Below are positions 46,042-57,463 of a stretch of DNA of 64,000 nucleotides, piece by piece. The number at the start of each line of letters is the position of its first letter. The first letter of the stretch is position 1. The notes beneath the pieces are model-generated. The model was not told the origin of the DNA and ran no database searches. It was given only the letters and a program-made list of their open reading frames with translations. A program made the translations under genes and the position numbers. Source of the stretch: Gordonia mangrovi (GTDB taxonomy: Bacteria; Actinomycetota; Actinomycetes; Mycobacteriales; Mycobacteriaceae); assembly GCF_024734075.1 (NCBI RefSeq), contig NZ_CP102850.1, positions 4,960,001 to 5,024,000 of the forward strand. The letters are read 5' to 3'.

Positions 46042-49000
46042 ACGCACCGGTCGACCAGTACCACCTGTCACGACTGCAGCTGATCAACTGGGGTGTCTTC
46101 GACGGCTATCACTCCATCGGGTTCAGCGTGGGCGGATCGCTGATCACCGGTTCGTCGGGAAGTGGGAAATCCTCTCTGCTGGACGCTATTTCGCTGGCGT
46201 TCCTGCCTGATCACCGACGTAACTTCAATGCGTCGGGCGATGCCACCGCCGCGGGGTCGTCCAGTGGGCGGCGCACGGTCGGCAAGTACATCCGCGGTGC
46301 GTGGGGCGAACGCCGCACCGGCACCGGCGCGCAACGCGAGATGATGTACTTGCGCGGCTCCGGACCGGCCTGGGCCGCGATCGCCGTGACATACACCTCC
46401 AGCTCGGGTGCGGCGATCACCGGGCTGGTCCTGAAATGGTTGGCGGCGGGCAAGATGACCGACGCGCACAGCACCTACTTCATCCACGACGGCGACGTCG
46501 ACATCGTCGACGTGTGCAACGAATGGGCTCGGGCGAACCACAACTCGGGCATCTTCCGCGATCTCGGGTGGCGCGGCGGTCCGGGGGAGGGCAAGTACCT
46601 CGCCTCCCTCTATTCGTTGATCGGTATCCGGGGTTCGGACGCCGCCCAGCAGTTGCTGGGTAAGGCCAAGTCCCTCAAGAGTGTCGGCGGCCTCGCGCAG
46701 TTCGTACGCGAGTTCATGCTCGACGAACCGAGCAGCATCGTGGGGATCACCGACGCCCTCGAGCAGATCGACCCGTTGGTCGAGGCCCGCGAGCTCCTCG
46801 ATGTGGCCCGGCGCAAGCGCACCATCCTCGGCAACATCGAGGCCGTGCATGAGCGGTATGCGGCCGAGTCGGCCACGTTCTCGGTCCTCGACACGATAGA
46901 CACGGCCTCGGTCCGCGCCTATCTCAACAACCTGCGGCGGCGTAGAGCGGAACCCGAGATCGCCGATCTCGACGACCAGATCGCGCGTCTCGACTCGGAT
47001 CTCGCCGCCCTCACCGGACAACATGACCAGCTCCGCCAGGACCACAGTCATCTGCTGTCGCGGATCGCCACCTCGACCGGTGATCTCGCGCCGCTCCAGG
47101 AGCAGTTGACCACTGCGCAGCGTGCCGCCAACGAGGTCGCGGCACGACGCAGTTCCTATGAGAACAAGGTCGTGGCACTCGGTATGGACCTTCCCGACGA
47201 TGCCGAACAGTTCTGGTCGTTGCGCGAACATCTGATGGAGGAGGCCACCCGGATCGACGGGCAACTCGACGCCGGGAAGGCCCACTACGCCGACGCGCTC
47301 GCCCGGGAGGTGGCCGCCCGCACCCAGCGCGACGCGGCACACGACGAGTTGCAGCGGGTGACCGAGGCCGGGTCGGCGCTGCCGCGTGCCGAACACGAGA
47401 TGCGCCGCGTGATCGCCCAGGCATTGCAGATCGACGAGACCGACTTGCGCTATGTCGCCGAACTCGTCGAACTGCCACCCGAACACGAGCGCTGGCGACT
47501 CGCGGTCGAGAAGGTGCTGCGTTCGGCCGGCCTGCGGCTGCTGGTGCCCGACAAGAACTTCCGGGCCGCCCTGCGTTTCGTCAACACCCACGACATGCGA
47601 GGTCGCATCCAGCTGCACCATGCCGACAGTCGCACCGCACCGACTCCCGAACCCGGAACGCTGGGCGCGACGCTGCGGTCGGTGGACCCGGGTCATCCAT
47701 GTGCGGCCGAGGCGATGGCCATCCTCGCCCGGCTCGGTAACCATGTATGCGTCGACTCGCCGACGGACTTCGCCGACCACACCAAGGCCGTCACCGACCG
47801 CGGTCTGCGCAAGGATTCGGCGAAGCTCGCGGTCAAGGACGACCGGCAGTCGCTGCGCCCGTCGCAGCACATCTTCGTCGGCAACGTCGACGCGAAGATC
47901 GCTGCGCTCCACGCCGAGTTCGCCGACGAACAGCGGGCCTACGACGCCGCGCGGGAGGTCAGCGCCGCGCTTGACCGCGAGCGCACCGACAAGCAACAAC
48001 GGCGGGACTCCTATCGCCGGGTGTGTGAACAGTTCACCCAGTGGAGTGAGATCGACACCGACTCGGCGGACGAGCGGGTGGAACAACTCACCGAACAGTA
48101 CGAACTGCTGATGGACGAACACCCGGATGTGGAGGCATTGCAACGCAAGGCCGACGACATCTGGGATCAGGTGCGCGCGGCGATCTCGCAGGCCGCGCTG
48201 GTCCGCGACAAGATCGCCGGCCACGATCGTCGGCGCACCCAACTCCTCGATCTGCTCGACCGTCTCGACATCGAGGACATCGCCACCCAGGCGGAGCAGA
48301 CGCTGGACGGTTTCCGCGAAGAATCGGCCGCGGCCCTGGATGTGCTGGCCCCGGAACCGTATCGGCAGGAATTGCTGAAACTGGTGGCCAAGGACCGGGA
48401 CCGGATGCGCACCGACGCCCGCCGATCTCGCGACGAGCTGGCACGCATCCTCGACACCTACGACGAGGAGTTCCCCGACGCCGTCCCGAACGACAGCGAC
48501 GACTTCGACGAACGCATTCACGACTACGTCGCGGTGAGCCGCCGGATCGACGAGCGGGAACTGCCGGCCGCCTACGAGCGGATGCGTCGGCTGATCACCG
48601 AGCAGGCCCCGGGCGCAATCCTGAACCTGCACATGGCTGCCGACGCCGAGGAACGGCGCATCGTCGAGCAGATCGAGCGGGTCAACACCGGTCTGGGAGC
48701 GGTGGCGTTCAATCGCGGTACGCGGCTACGGCTGCATCCGGGGCGCAAGAACCTCGCGGCGGTCGTCGATCTCAGCGAGCGGGCCAGACAGATCTCGCGG
48801 CGCACCACCGCGGTGAGCTTCGGCGACGAACAGGCGATCCTGGAACAGTATGCGGACATCCTGATGTTGCGGGAGCGTCTCGCCGGGGTCACCCCGGAGG
48901 ATCGCCAGTGGACGCGCGACGCCCTCGACGTGCGCAACCGCTTCGATTTCTACTGCGAAGAGCACGATGCGGTGACGGGCGAGACGATCCGCACCTACAG

Positions 49001-49397
49001 CAATGCCGGCGACAACTCCGGCGGCGAGCAGGAGAAGCTGATGGCGTTCTGCCTGGCCGGTGCGCTCAGCTTCAATCTCGCAAGCCCCGACGGCGACGAC
49101 AACCGCCCGATCTTCGCGCAGTTGATGTTGGACGAGGCGTTCTCGAAGTCGGATCCCCAATTCGCGCAGCAGGCGCTGTCAGCGTTCCGCAAGTTCGGAT
49201 TCCAGCTCATCATCGTCGCGACCGTGCAGAACACCAGCACGATCCAGCCCTACATCGACAACGTGGTGATGGTGTCGAAATCCGAGGTGACCGAGCAGGG
49301 CAGCGCCGAGTCCCGGCCGGTGGCCACCGCGATGTCGACATCGATCCGGGCATTCTCGGACCTGCGGCGGTCCAGCGGCGGACAACTGCCGGTCTGA
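46038..49397 (+). CDS. jetC: JetC/MksB-like SMC ATPase
   Basis: A 1119-residue SMC-type ATPase. GTG 46038 overlaps the jetB stop and has GGAG seven bases upstream; GTG 46035 is less well spaced. Walker A is GSSGSGKSS (Lys44) in the N-terminal head. Long coiled coils follow, with heptad-rich stretches at about residues 290-450 and 580-900, separated by a hinge-like region. The C-terminal head has the signature [10 protein letters not shown] (Ser994) and Walker [12 protein letters not shown] (Asp1032, Glu1033). This is the motor of Wadjet/MksBEF complexes, which extrude loops on circular plasmids. In Wadjet the nuclease JetD then cuts; no jetD gene follows here. Confidence 0.92.
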   Translation: MNAPVDQYHLSRLQLINWGVFDGYHSIGFSVGGSLITGSSGSGKSSLLDAISLAFLPDHRRNFNASGDATAAGSSSGRRTVGKYIRGAWGERRTGTGAQREMMYLRGSGPAWAAIAVTYTSSSGAAITGLVLKWLAAGKMTDAHSTYFIHDGDVDIVDVCNEWARANHNSGIFRDLGWRGGPGEGKYLASLYSLIGIRGSDAAQQLLGKAKSLKSVGGLAQFVREFMLDEPSSIVGITDALEQIDPLVEARELLDVARRKRTILGNIEAVHERYAAESATFSVLDTIDTASVRAYLNNLRRRRAEPEIADLDDQIARLDSDLAALTGQHDQLRQDHSHLLSRIATSTGDLAPLQEQLTTAQRAANEVAARRSSYENKVVALGMDLPDDAEQFWSLREHLMEEATRIDGQLDAGKAHYADALAREVAARTQRDAAHDELQRVTEAGSALPRAEHEMRRVIAQALQIDETDLRYVAELVELPPEHERWRLAVEKVLRSAGLRLLVPDKNFRAALRFVNTHDMRGRIQLHHADSRTAPTPEPGTLGATLRSVDPGHPCAAEAMAILARLGNHVCVDSPTDFADHTKAVTDRGLRKDSAKLAVKDDRQSLRPSQHIFVGNVDAKIAALHAEFADEQRAYDAAREVSAALDRERTDKQQRRDSYRRVCEQFTQWSEIDTDSADERVEQLTEQYELLMDEHPDVEALQRKADDIWDQVRAAISQAALVRDKIAGHDRRRTQLLDLLDRLDIEDIATQAEQTLDGFREESAAALDVLAPEPYRQELLKLVAKDRDRMRTDARRSRDELARILDTYDEEFPDAVPNDSDDFDERIHDYVAVSRRIDERELPAAYERMRRLITEQAPGAILNLHMAADAEERRIVEQIERVNTGLGAVAFNRGTRLRLHPGRKNLAAVVDLSERARQISRRTTAVSFGDEQAILEQYADILMLRERLAGVTPEDRQWTRDALDVRNRFDFYCEEHDAVTGETIRTYSNAGDNSGGEQEKLMAFCLAGALSFNLASPDGDDNRPIFAQLMLDEAFSKSDPQFAQQALSAFRKFGFQLIIVATVQNTSTIQPYIDNVVMVSKSEVTEQGSAESRPVATAMSTSIRAFSDLRRSSGGQLPV

Positions 49398-49424
49398 CGT
49401 TGCGGTCTGACGCCGCACCCGCGC

Positions 49425-49490
49425 AACCACATGGGGAACTGACATCCACACCGGTAGTAACCGCCGTGGATGTCAGTTCCCCATGTGGTT
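49425..49490. terminator. 25-bp perfect inverted repeat, bidirectional terminator
   Basis: Arms 49425-49449 and 49466-49490 are exact complements over 25 bases (outer ends AACCACATGGGG and CCCCATGTGGTT) around a 16-base loop. They separate the convergent jetC and isocitrate dehydrogenase genes. The stem is far longer than the usual terminator and is not followed by a long T-run on either strand. Confidence 0.8.
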
Positions 49491-49500
49491 TCTGCTCAGA

Positions 49501-51738
<2,238 letters not shown>

Positions 51739-51877
51739 GTTCTCTTCTCAACTCCAGTTCTTGGTCGCGTATGCAATTGGTGCGAGATTTTGTCTCGGCG
51801 TTACCAGTATCACGTCGAAGCGGGCGTTGTGTGCACCGACCGGTTCGCGCCCGCCGGCGAGGGCGAGATCGAGCCTG

Positions 51878-53212
51878 TCATCGGAACGGGTCCCAGCGCG
51901 GTGCCCCGAGCGTTCGTAACGCTACGCCGATTCGCCAATACAGGAGGCCCCCGAGCCCCCGTGGGAAGAACGTCGACGTCGTGACGAGTTCGGCACCGCC
52001 GCGGCCGTCGGCAGATCTGTCGGTGATCGCGTGATCGAGGAATGCGCGGCCTGTTCTCCGGTCGTTCCGTAGCCGAAGGTGTGTCGGCTGGGTCGACGCC
52101 ACGACCTCCCAGCGCGATCCGGCGTGCGGGCGCAGCCGGCGCCAGAGGTCGTCTGGTGCCCGGTCGACGACGTGGCGCTCGACGTCGCCGAACGACACCT
52201 CGCCGGCCCACGACGGATCGGTGGGCAGGGGTTCGGCTGCGGGGGTCTGCGCCGTCGCATTCGACCAGTCCACCGAGTTGTCGCCGCGGGCCACGCGTTG
52301 CAGTGTTGCCTCCAGCGCCGCCCGATAGGTCATCAGTCCGCCTGGTGGCGCGGCGATCACCGCATCGATGTCGTGCTCGCGGCAGACCGCGTCGCATTCG
52401 AGGGACTCGATCAGGGGCCGGGCGATCTTGCCGCGGATCGGGGTGACCAGGCGCACCCAGCGACTCGCGATGGTGGGGGTGAGGTAGGGCAGCACGATCA
52501 TCCGTCGTGGTGGCAGGCCCGCGACTTCGGCGTAGCGCTGCATCATCTCGCCGTACTCGAGAACATCCGGGCCGCCCAGATCCCACGTTCGTGACCTCGG
52601 TACGTCGGCGGTGGCCGCCTCCACCAGGTAGTGAAGTGCGTCGCCGACAGCAATCGGCTGGATCTTGTTGTGGACCCACCGCGGGGTGGTCATCGCGGGC
52701 AGGCGCTCGGTCAGGTGGCGGATCAACTCGAAGGACGCCGAACCGGAGCCGATCAGCGTGCCGGCCTGCAGCGCCAGGGTCTCGATGCCGGAGTCGATCA
52801 GGATCTCGCCGACCTCGGCGCGCGAGGCCAGATGTTCGGACAGCGTCACGCCCTCGGGGTGCAGGCCGCCCAGGTACACGATGCGCGACACCCCGCACGC
52901 CTTCGCTGCTGCCACGACGTTCTCGGCCGAGCGTCGTTCCTCCGCGGCGAAATCGGCATCGGTGCTCATCGAATGCACCAGGTGATAGACCACATCGACG
53001 TCGGTGAAGGCGGCGACGAGCGAGTCACGATCGGACAGGTCGCCGCGCACGACCTCGGCCCGGGGATCCGCGGTCCACGGTGCGTCCGCCAGTTTGGCCG
53101 GGTTGCGAGCAAGGGCACGTACCCGATGTCCCCGCGCCAACAGTCGAGGCGCCAGTCGCCCGCCGACATATCCCGTGGCTCCGGTCACCAGGCACCGTCG
53201 TGAGTCGTCCAC
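51878..53212 (-). CDS. NAD(P)-binding SDR-type protein with DUF2867 domain
   Basis: A 444-residue protein from GTG 53212. The N-terminal Rossmann motif is CLVTGATGYVGGRLAPRLLARGH, followed by VVYHLVHSM and a NmrA/atypical-SDR layout to about residue 300 (DLGGPDVLEYGEMMQRYAEVAGLP). The C-terminal about 140 residues (WAGEVSFGDVERHVVDRAPDDLWRRLRPHAGSRWEVV...HAITDRSADGRGGAELVTTSTFFPRGLGGLLYWRI) form DUF2867. The combination is common in Actinobacteria; the substrate is unknown. It follows the thioredoxin gene on the same strand behind a hairpin. Confidence 0.83.
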   Translation of the reverse strand: MDDSRRCLVTGATGYVGGRLAPRLLARGHRVRALARNPAKLADAPWTADPRAEVVRGDLSDRDSLVAAFTDVDVVYHLVHSMSTDADFAAEERRSAENVVAAAKACGVSRIVYLGGLHPEGVTLSEHLASRAEVGEILIDSGIETLALQAGTLIGSGSASFELIRHLTERLPAMTTPRWVHNKIQPIAVGDALHYLVEAATADVPRSRTWDLGGPDVLEYGEMMQRYAEVAGLPPRRMIVLPYLTPTIASRWVRLVTPIRGKIARPLIESLECDAVCREHDIDAVIAAPPGGLMTYRAALEATLQRVARGDNSVDWSNATAQTPAAEPLPTDPSWAGEVSFGDVERHVVDRAPDDLWRRLRPHAGSRWEVVASTQPTHLRLRNDRRTGRAFLDHAITDRSADGRGGAELVTTSTFFPRGLGGLLYWRIGVALRTLGAPRWDPFR

Positions 53213-53270
53213 GCCCCCACACTACGGATTCGCCCGACAGACCACGGTCGCGTTTCGTCTCGACGTCGAA

Positions 53271-53311
53271 AGTGAGGTGAACGTACCGACACTCGGCACG
53301 TTCACCTCACT
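53271..53311 (-). terminator. 14-bp hairpin after the thioredoxin gene
   Basis: Arms AGTGAGGTGAACGT (53271-53284) and ACGTTCACCTCACT (53298-53311) pair perfectly around a 13-base loop. The element lies between the end of the thioredoxin gene (53355) and the start of the SDR gene (53212), both on the minus strand. A further copy of TTCACCTCACTG stands at 53315-53326. Confidence 0.65.
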
Positions 53312-53354
53312 GCCTTCACCTCACTGCGCTGCCGGGCCCTGCCGGCACCAGCGC

Positions 53355-53732
53355 TCAGCTGTTGGCCTGCTCCTTCTCGGCGGCGGCGATCTCGGCGCGC
53401 ACCTTGTCCATGTCGAGATCGCGGACGGCGCCGATCAGCTCGTCGAGCTGTGCGGCGGGCAGCGCACCGGGCTGGTTGAAGACCAGCACGCCGTCCCGGA
53501 AGGCCATCAGGGTCGGGATCGACCGGATGCCGAAGCCGCCGGCGAGTTGCTGCTCCGCCTCGGTGTCGACCTTCCCGAACACGATGTCGGTGTTCGACTC
53601 CGACGCCTTCTCGAACACGGGTGCGAACATGCGGCATGGTCCGCACCACCCAGCCCAGAAGTCGAGCAGCACGATGCCGTCCTGGCCGATGGTCTCTTGC
53701 AGATTGTCGATGGTGATTTCACGAGTGCTCAT
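53355..53732 (-). CDS. Thioredoxin
   Basis: A 125-residue protein from ATG 53732 (MSTREITIDN). The active site is FWAGWCGPCRMFAPVF, followed by KVDTEAEQQLAGGFGIRSIPTLMAFRDG with the cis-Pro. A C-terminal extension of about 20 acidic and Ala-rich residues (VRAEIAAAEKEQ) goes beyond the typical 105 residues. It is a cytoplasmic dithiol reductant. The gene is a separate unit preceding the SDR gene. Confidence 0.93.
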   Translation of the reverse strand: MSTREITIDNLQETIGQDGIVLLDFWAGWCGPCRMFAPVFEKASESNTDIVFGKVDTEAEQQLAGGFGIRSIPTLMAFRDGVLVFNQPGALPAAQLDELIGAVRDLDMDKVRAEIAAAEKEQANS

Positions 53733-53813
53733 GACACTTCCAATGCATACCCCTATGGGTATATTCCTCGGGTGCAGTCCGGGTGCCACGTTACGCACGT
53801 TCGGCGCAGGGCA

Positions 53814-54674
53814 CTACCGCAACGCCGCAGCCAATCGTCGCCACTGCTCACGGGGCATCGCGCGATGGTCGGACTGCAGGATCTGCACGCAGACATGATC
53901 GGCACCGGCGGCGCGGTGTTCCTCGATCCGGGCGAGCACGGCCGATTCGTCGCCCCAGGCGATGAGCGCGTCGAAGAGTCGGTCGCTGACCGTCTGCAGA
54001 TCGTCCTCGGTGAAGCCCAGCCGCCGGAGGTTGTTCGCATAGTTGGGCATCGCGAGGTATCCGCGCAGCCATTTGGTGCCGATCGCGCGCGCCTCGTCGC
54101 GATCGGATGCCAGGATCGCGGTCTGTTCCGGAGCGACGAGCGGGCCGGCGCCCACGGCCGCCCGCGCTGTCGCGGTGTGCTCGGGCGTCACCAGGTAGGG
54201 ATGCGCGCCGCGGCTGCGTTCCGATGACAGGGCCAGCATCTTCGGTCCCAGTGCCGCAAGGACACGGCTGTCGACGGGGACCGGATCATCTGCGGCGTCG
54301 AGACCGTCGAGAAAGGCCTTGGTGGTGGCCAACGGCTTTCGGTATCGACCCGCCTCCTGGGCATCGATCAGCGGCGCATGGCTGATGCCCAGACCCAGCA
54401 GGAACCGCGGACCATGTTCGGCGGTGAGGCGAGCGTGCGCCGCGGCGACGTCGGCGGGCTCATGCATCCACATGTTCAGGATGCCGGTGGCGATCACGGC
54501 CTTGCTGGTGGCGCCGAGCAGGTTCTCCACCGAATCCATCAGCGGCCCACCGACGTCGGGCACCCACAAGGCTGTGAAACCGAGTTCGTCGAGCTCGGTT
54601 GCCGCCTCGGTCGCCTCCGCGGGATCGCCGTAGCGCAGCGGTGAACTCCAGATACCTACCCCGTTGAGATCCAT
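53814..54674 (-). CDS. LLM-class F420-dependent oxidoreductase 3 (TIGR03620-like)
   Basis: A 286-residue protein from ATG 54674 (MDLNGVGIWSSPLRYGDP). The initial GVGIWS strand, GFTALWVPDVGG, VIATGILNMWMHEP, RFLLGLGISHAPLI, RVLAALGPKMLALSSERSRGAHPYLVTPEHT and CVQILQSDH are the usual blocks of the shorter TIGR03620 group. The substrate is unknown. It is divergent from the esterase-Baeyer-Villiger operon with 161 bases between the starts; it might take part in that pathway, but nothing proves it. Confidence 0.85.
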   Translation of the reverse strand: MDLNGVGIWSSPLRYGDPAEATEAATELDELGFTALWVPDVGGPLMDSVENLLGATSKAVIATGILNMWMHEPADVAAAHARLTAEHGPRFLLGLGISHAPLIDAQEAGRYRKPLATTKAFLDGLDAADDPVPVDSRVLAALGPKMLALSSERSRGAHPYLVTPEHTATARAAVGAGPLVAPEQTAILASDRDEARAIGTKWLRGYLAMPNYANNLRRLGFTEDDLQTVSDRLFDALIAWGDESAVLARIEEHRAAGADHVCVQILQSDHRAMPREQWRRLAAALR

Positions 54675-54835
54675 GGCTCGACCCTACCGGCCGTCCCGGA
54701 TGGCCCGAATTGCCGAGTCTTGGCCCCCGCGGTGCTGTCGTCGGAGACCGCCGCCGACCTATGTTGATGGTGATCGACATCACAGTTCGGCCGCCGGGTA
54801 TCGACCGGTGCCCGCCGAGTCAGAAGGGGACAAGA

Positions 54836-55822
54836 ATGCCGCTCGAACCGGTATCACAGGGCTTGTTGCAACAACTCGCCGAGGAACGCCAGCCACCCAT
54901 CAGCGAACAGACGCCGGCACTGGCCCGGATGACCGGGCCCATCTTCGCGGGCATGAGCGGTCGCGGACCGGAGGTGAGCGAGGTCCGCAACGTCAAGCTC
55001 GAGGGCCGCGACGGCGGCCTGTTCCGGGTTCGCGCACTCATTCCCGACGGCCAACCCGAAGCGGTCATCGTGTACTTCCACGGCGGCGGCTGGGTGCTGG
55101 GTGACATCGACCTGCAGTACGACCACGTGGGGCGTGATCTGGCGAACCGCACGCGGTCGACGGTCGTCCTCGTCAACTACCGCAAGGCTCCCGAACATCG
55201 CTTCCCGACCGCGATCGAGGACAGCTACCTCGGATTGTGCTGGGCCGCAGAGCATGCCGCCGAATTCGCCGAACCCGGTGCGCCACTGATCGTGGCCGGC
55301 GACAGCGCCGGCGGCAACATCGCCGCGGTGATGACCCGGTGGGCCCGGGATCGCCAGGGGCCACAGATCGACTATCAGGCACTCGTGTACCCGGTCACCG
55401 ACTGCGATGTCGACACGGCGTCCTACCTCGACCCGGAGAATCAGCTGATGCTCAACCGGGACACGATGATCTGGTTCTGGGATCACTACCTGCCCGATGC
55501 CGAGGCCCGAACCCACCCCGACGCGTCGCCGCTACGGGCCGACGACCTCTCGGGTCTGCCGCCCGCCCTGGTCTACGTCTGCCAGTACGACCCGTTGCGC
55601 GACGAGGGCGTGGCCTACGCCAAGGCGCTCGAGCAGGCCGGTGTGCCGGTCATCCTCGACGAAGCCGAGGGCCAGATGCACATCTACTTCCAAATGGCGA
55701 ACATCCTGCCGGGCTACCAGACCGGTATCGAACTCGTTGCCGGCCATATCAACACATTCATCGACAACCACACCACCGAGAGCGCGAGCTCCGCACAGGA
55801 GGAGGCGACCAGCGATGCCTGA
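54836..55822 (+). CDS. HSL-family alpha/beta esterase
   Basis: A 328-residue esterase from ATG 54836 with AAGGGGA upstream. The hormone-sensitive-lipase oxyanion motif is YFHGGGWVLGD, the nucleophile GDSAGGN, the acid lies in YDPLRDEG, and the His in GQMHIYFQM. It is cytoplasmic. Its stop overlaps the start of the Baeyer-Villiger monooxygenase gene by eight bases; the pair fits cleavage of the ester made by that enzyme. Similar esterase-monooxygenase pairs are known (acmAB of Gordonia; lipR-mymA of mycobacteria). Confidence 0.88.
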   Translation: MPLEPVSQGLLQQLAEERQPPISEQTPALARMTGPIFAGMSGRGPEVSEVRNVKLEGRDGGLFRVRALIPDGQPEAVIVYFHGGGWVLGDIDLQYDHVGRDLANRTRSTVVLVNYRKAPEHRFPTAIEDSYLGLCWAAEHAAEFAEPGAPLIVAGDSAGGNIAAVMTRWARDRQGPQIDYQALVYPVTDCDVDTASYLDPENQLMLNRDTMIWFWDHYLPDAEARTHPDASPLRADDLSGLPPALVYVCQYDPLRDEGVAYAKALEQAGVPVILDEAEGQMHIYFQMANILPGYQTGIELVAGHINTFIDNHTTESASSAQEEATSDA

Positions 55823-57401
55823 CCGCGACGTACTGATCATCGGAGCCGGTTTCTCCGGTCTCTACCAACTGCACAAACTGCGCGGACTCGGGTTCGATGC
55901 CCACATCGTGGAGGCCGGTCCGCAGGTGGGTGGTACCTGGTACTGGAACCGGTATCCGGGGGCGCGATGCGACATCGAATCGATCGGATACTCGTACTCA
56001 TTCGATCCCGAACTGCAGCAGGAATGGAACTGGACCGAGCGCTATGCGGCGCAGCCGGAGATCCTGGCCTACCTCGAACACGTCGCGGACAGACTCGATC
56101 TCCGCAAGGACATCTCCTTCGACACCCGTGTCGAATCGTTGGAATTCGACGACGCCGAGGACACCTGGACCGCCACCACCGACAGCGGGGAGACGATCAC
56201 CGCACATTACGTCGTCGCCGCCACCGGGTGCCTGTCCAAGCCGCTGACCCCGTCCTTCGACGGGATCGACGACTTCGCCGGTGACATCTACTGGACATGG
56301 GACTGGCCCAAGGGTGACGTGGATTTCACCGGTAAGCGCGTCGCCGTCGTCGGTACCGGATCGTCGGGGATCCAGACCATCACCGCGATCGCACCCACGG
56401 TGGGCTCGCTGACGGTGTTCCAGCGCACACCCACCTATGCCGTCCCTGCGCAGAATCGGCTCATCGCCGAGGAACTCGCCGAGTTGAAGACCCACTACGA
56501 GGATTTTCGTGCCGAGAGCCGGCTCTCGGTCGGCGGCATACCGTGTGGCGACGAACTCCCGCCGTTCTTCGAGGATCTCGACGAGGGGGGCATCGGCAAG
56601 GAACTGCAGCTGCGCTACGACGACGGCGGGCTGTGCTTCCAGCAGTCGTTCCGCGACCTGCTGCAGAGTCAGGAGGCCAACGATCACGCCGCCGAGTATG
56701 TGCGCGACCGCATCAAGGAGAAGGTGAATGACCCGGCGGTCGCCGAGAAGCTGACGCCCCGGTCATATCCGATCGCGGCCAAGCGGATGTGTGTGGACAC
56801 CGGTTACTACGAGGTCTACAACCAGCCCAATGTGTCCTTGATCGACGTCAACGAACAGCCGATCGAACGCATCACCGAACGGGGAATTCTCGCCGGGGAC
56901 ACCGAGCACGAGTTCGACGTGATCATCCTGGCCACCGGCTTCGACGCGATGACCGGCGCATTACAGGCCATCGATATCCGTCATGGCTCACAGACGCTGC
57001 GGGACAAGTGGTCCGACGGTCCGCGAACCTACCTCGGACTCATGTCGGCCGGGTTCCCGAATCTGTTCACCGTGACCGGGCCGCAGAGCCCGTCGGTGCT
57101 GTCGAACATGGTGACCTCGATCGAGGTTCACGTGGAATGGATCAGTGCCGCACTGGAGTACCTGCGCGAGCACGGTCTGACCCGCATCGAGCCGGATGTG
57201 GCCGCCGAGGACAACTGGGTCAACACGACCAATGACGCCGCGGATCTGACTCTGCTCGGGCAGGCGCCGTCGTGGTACATGGGTGCCAACGTGCCCGGCA
57301 AACCGCGCGCCGCACTGCCGTTCGTGGGTGGCGTCGGAACCTATCAGCAGATCCTCGACGGTATCGCCGTCACCGGCTACCACGGGTTCGAACTCGTCTG
57401 A
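55815..57401 (+). CDS. Baeyer-Villiger flavin monooxygenase with atypical fingerprint
   Basis: A 528-residue type I Baeyer-Villiger enzyme from ATG 55815. The FAD-binding motif is VLIIGAGFSGLYQ, followed by GGTWYWNRYPGARCD (the second family fingerprint). The NADP-binding motif is VAVVGTGSSGIQ, and the active-site Arg lies in AAKRMCVDTGYYE. The fingerprint FxGxxxHxxxWP reads FAGDIYWTWDWP (154-165), so the usual His is Trp160. The rest follows phenylacetone monooxygenase closely. It would insert oxygen next to a ketone. A 14-bp hairpin follows the gene. Confidence 0.87.
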   Translation: MPDRDVLIIGAGFSGLYQLHKLRGLGFDAHIVEAGPQVGGTWYWNRYPGARCDIESIGYSYSFDPELQQEWNWTERYAAQPEILAYLEHVADRLDLRKDISFDTRVESLEFDDAEDTWTATTDSGETITAHYVVAATGCLSKPLTPSFDGIDDFAGDIYWTWDWPKGDVDFTGKRVAVVGTGSSGIQTITAIAPTVGSLTVFQRTPTYAVPAQNRLIAEELAELKTHYEDFRAESRLSVGGIPCGDELPPFFEDLDEGGIGKELQLRYDDGGLCFQQSFRDLLQSQEANDHAAEYVRDRIKEKVNDPAVAEKLTPRSYPIAAKRMCVDTGYYEVYNQPNVSLIDVNEQPIERITERGILAGDTEHEFDVIILATGFDAMTGALQAIDIRHGSQTLRDKWSDGPRTYLGLMSAGFPNLFTVTGPQSPSVLSNMVTSIEVHVEWISAALEYLREHGLTRIEPDVAAEDNWVNTTNDAADLTLLGQAPSWYMGANVPGKPRAALPFVGGVGTYQQILDGIAVTGYHGFELV

Positions 57402-57421
57402 GGGCTCATCGATCTCGCCGT

Positions 57422-57453
57422 CTGATGCCCGGCGGAACACCGCCGGGCATCAG
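57422..57453. terminator. Perfect 14-bp hairpin, bidirectional terminator
   Basis: Arms CTGATGCCCGGCGG (57422-57435) and CCGCCGGGCATCAG (57440-57453) with loop AACA lie between the convergent monooxygenase gene and the AraC-type regulator gene. Confidence 0.88.
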
Positions 57454-57463
57454 CGGTCGGGGC

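Noticed and set aside
46068-48632. Long minus-strand frame opposite jetC
   Set aside because: It has no recognisable motifs and covers an SMC ATPase gene with intact Walker and signature motifs; a codon-bias shadow.
43793-49397. Interpretation of the SMC operon as a SbcCD/RecN repair unit
   Set aside because: DUF3375 and DUF4194 partners and the gene overlaps fit Wadjet/MksBEF; no SbcD-type nuclease is present.
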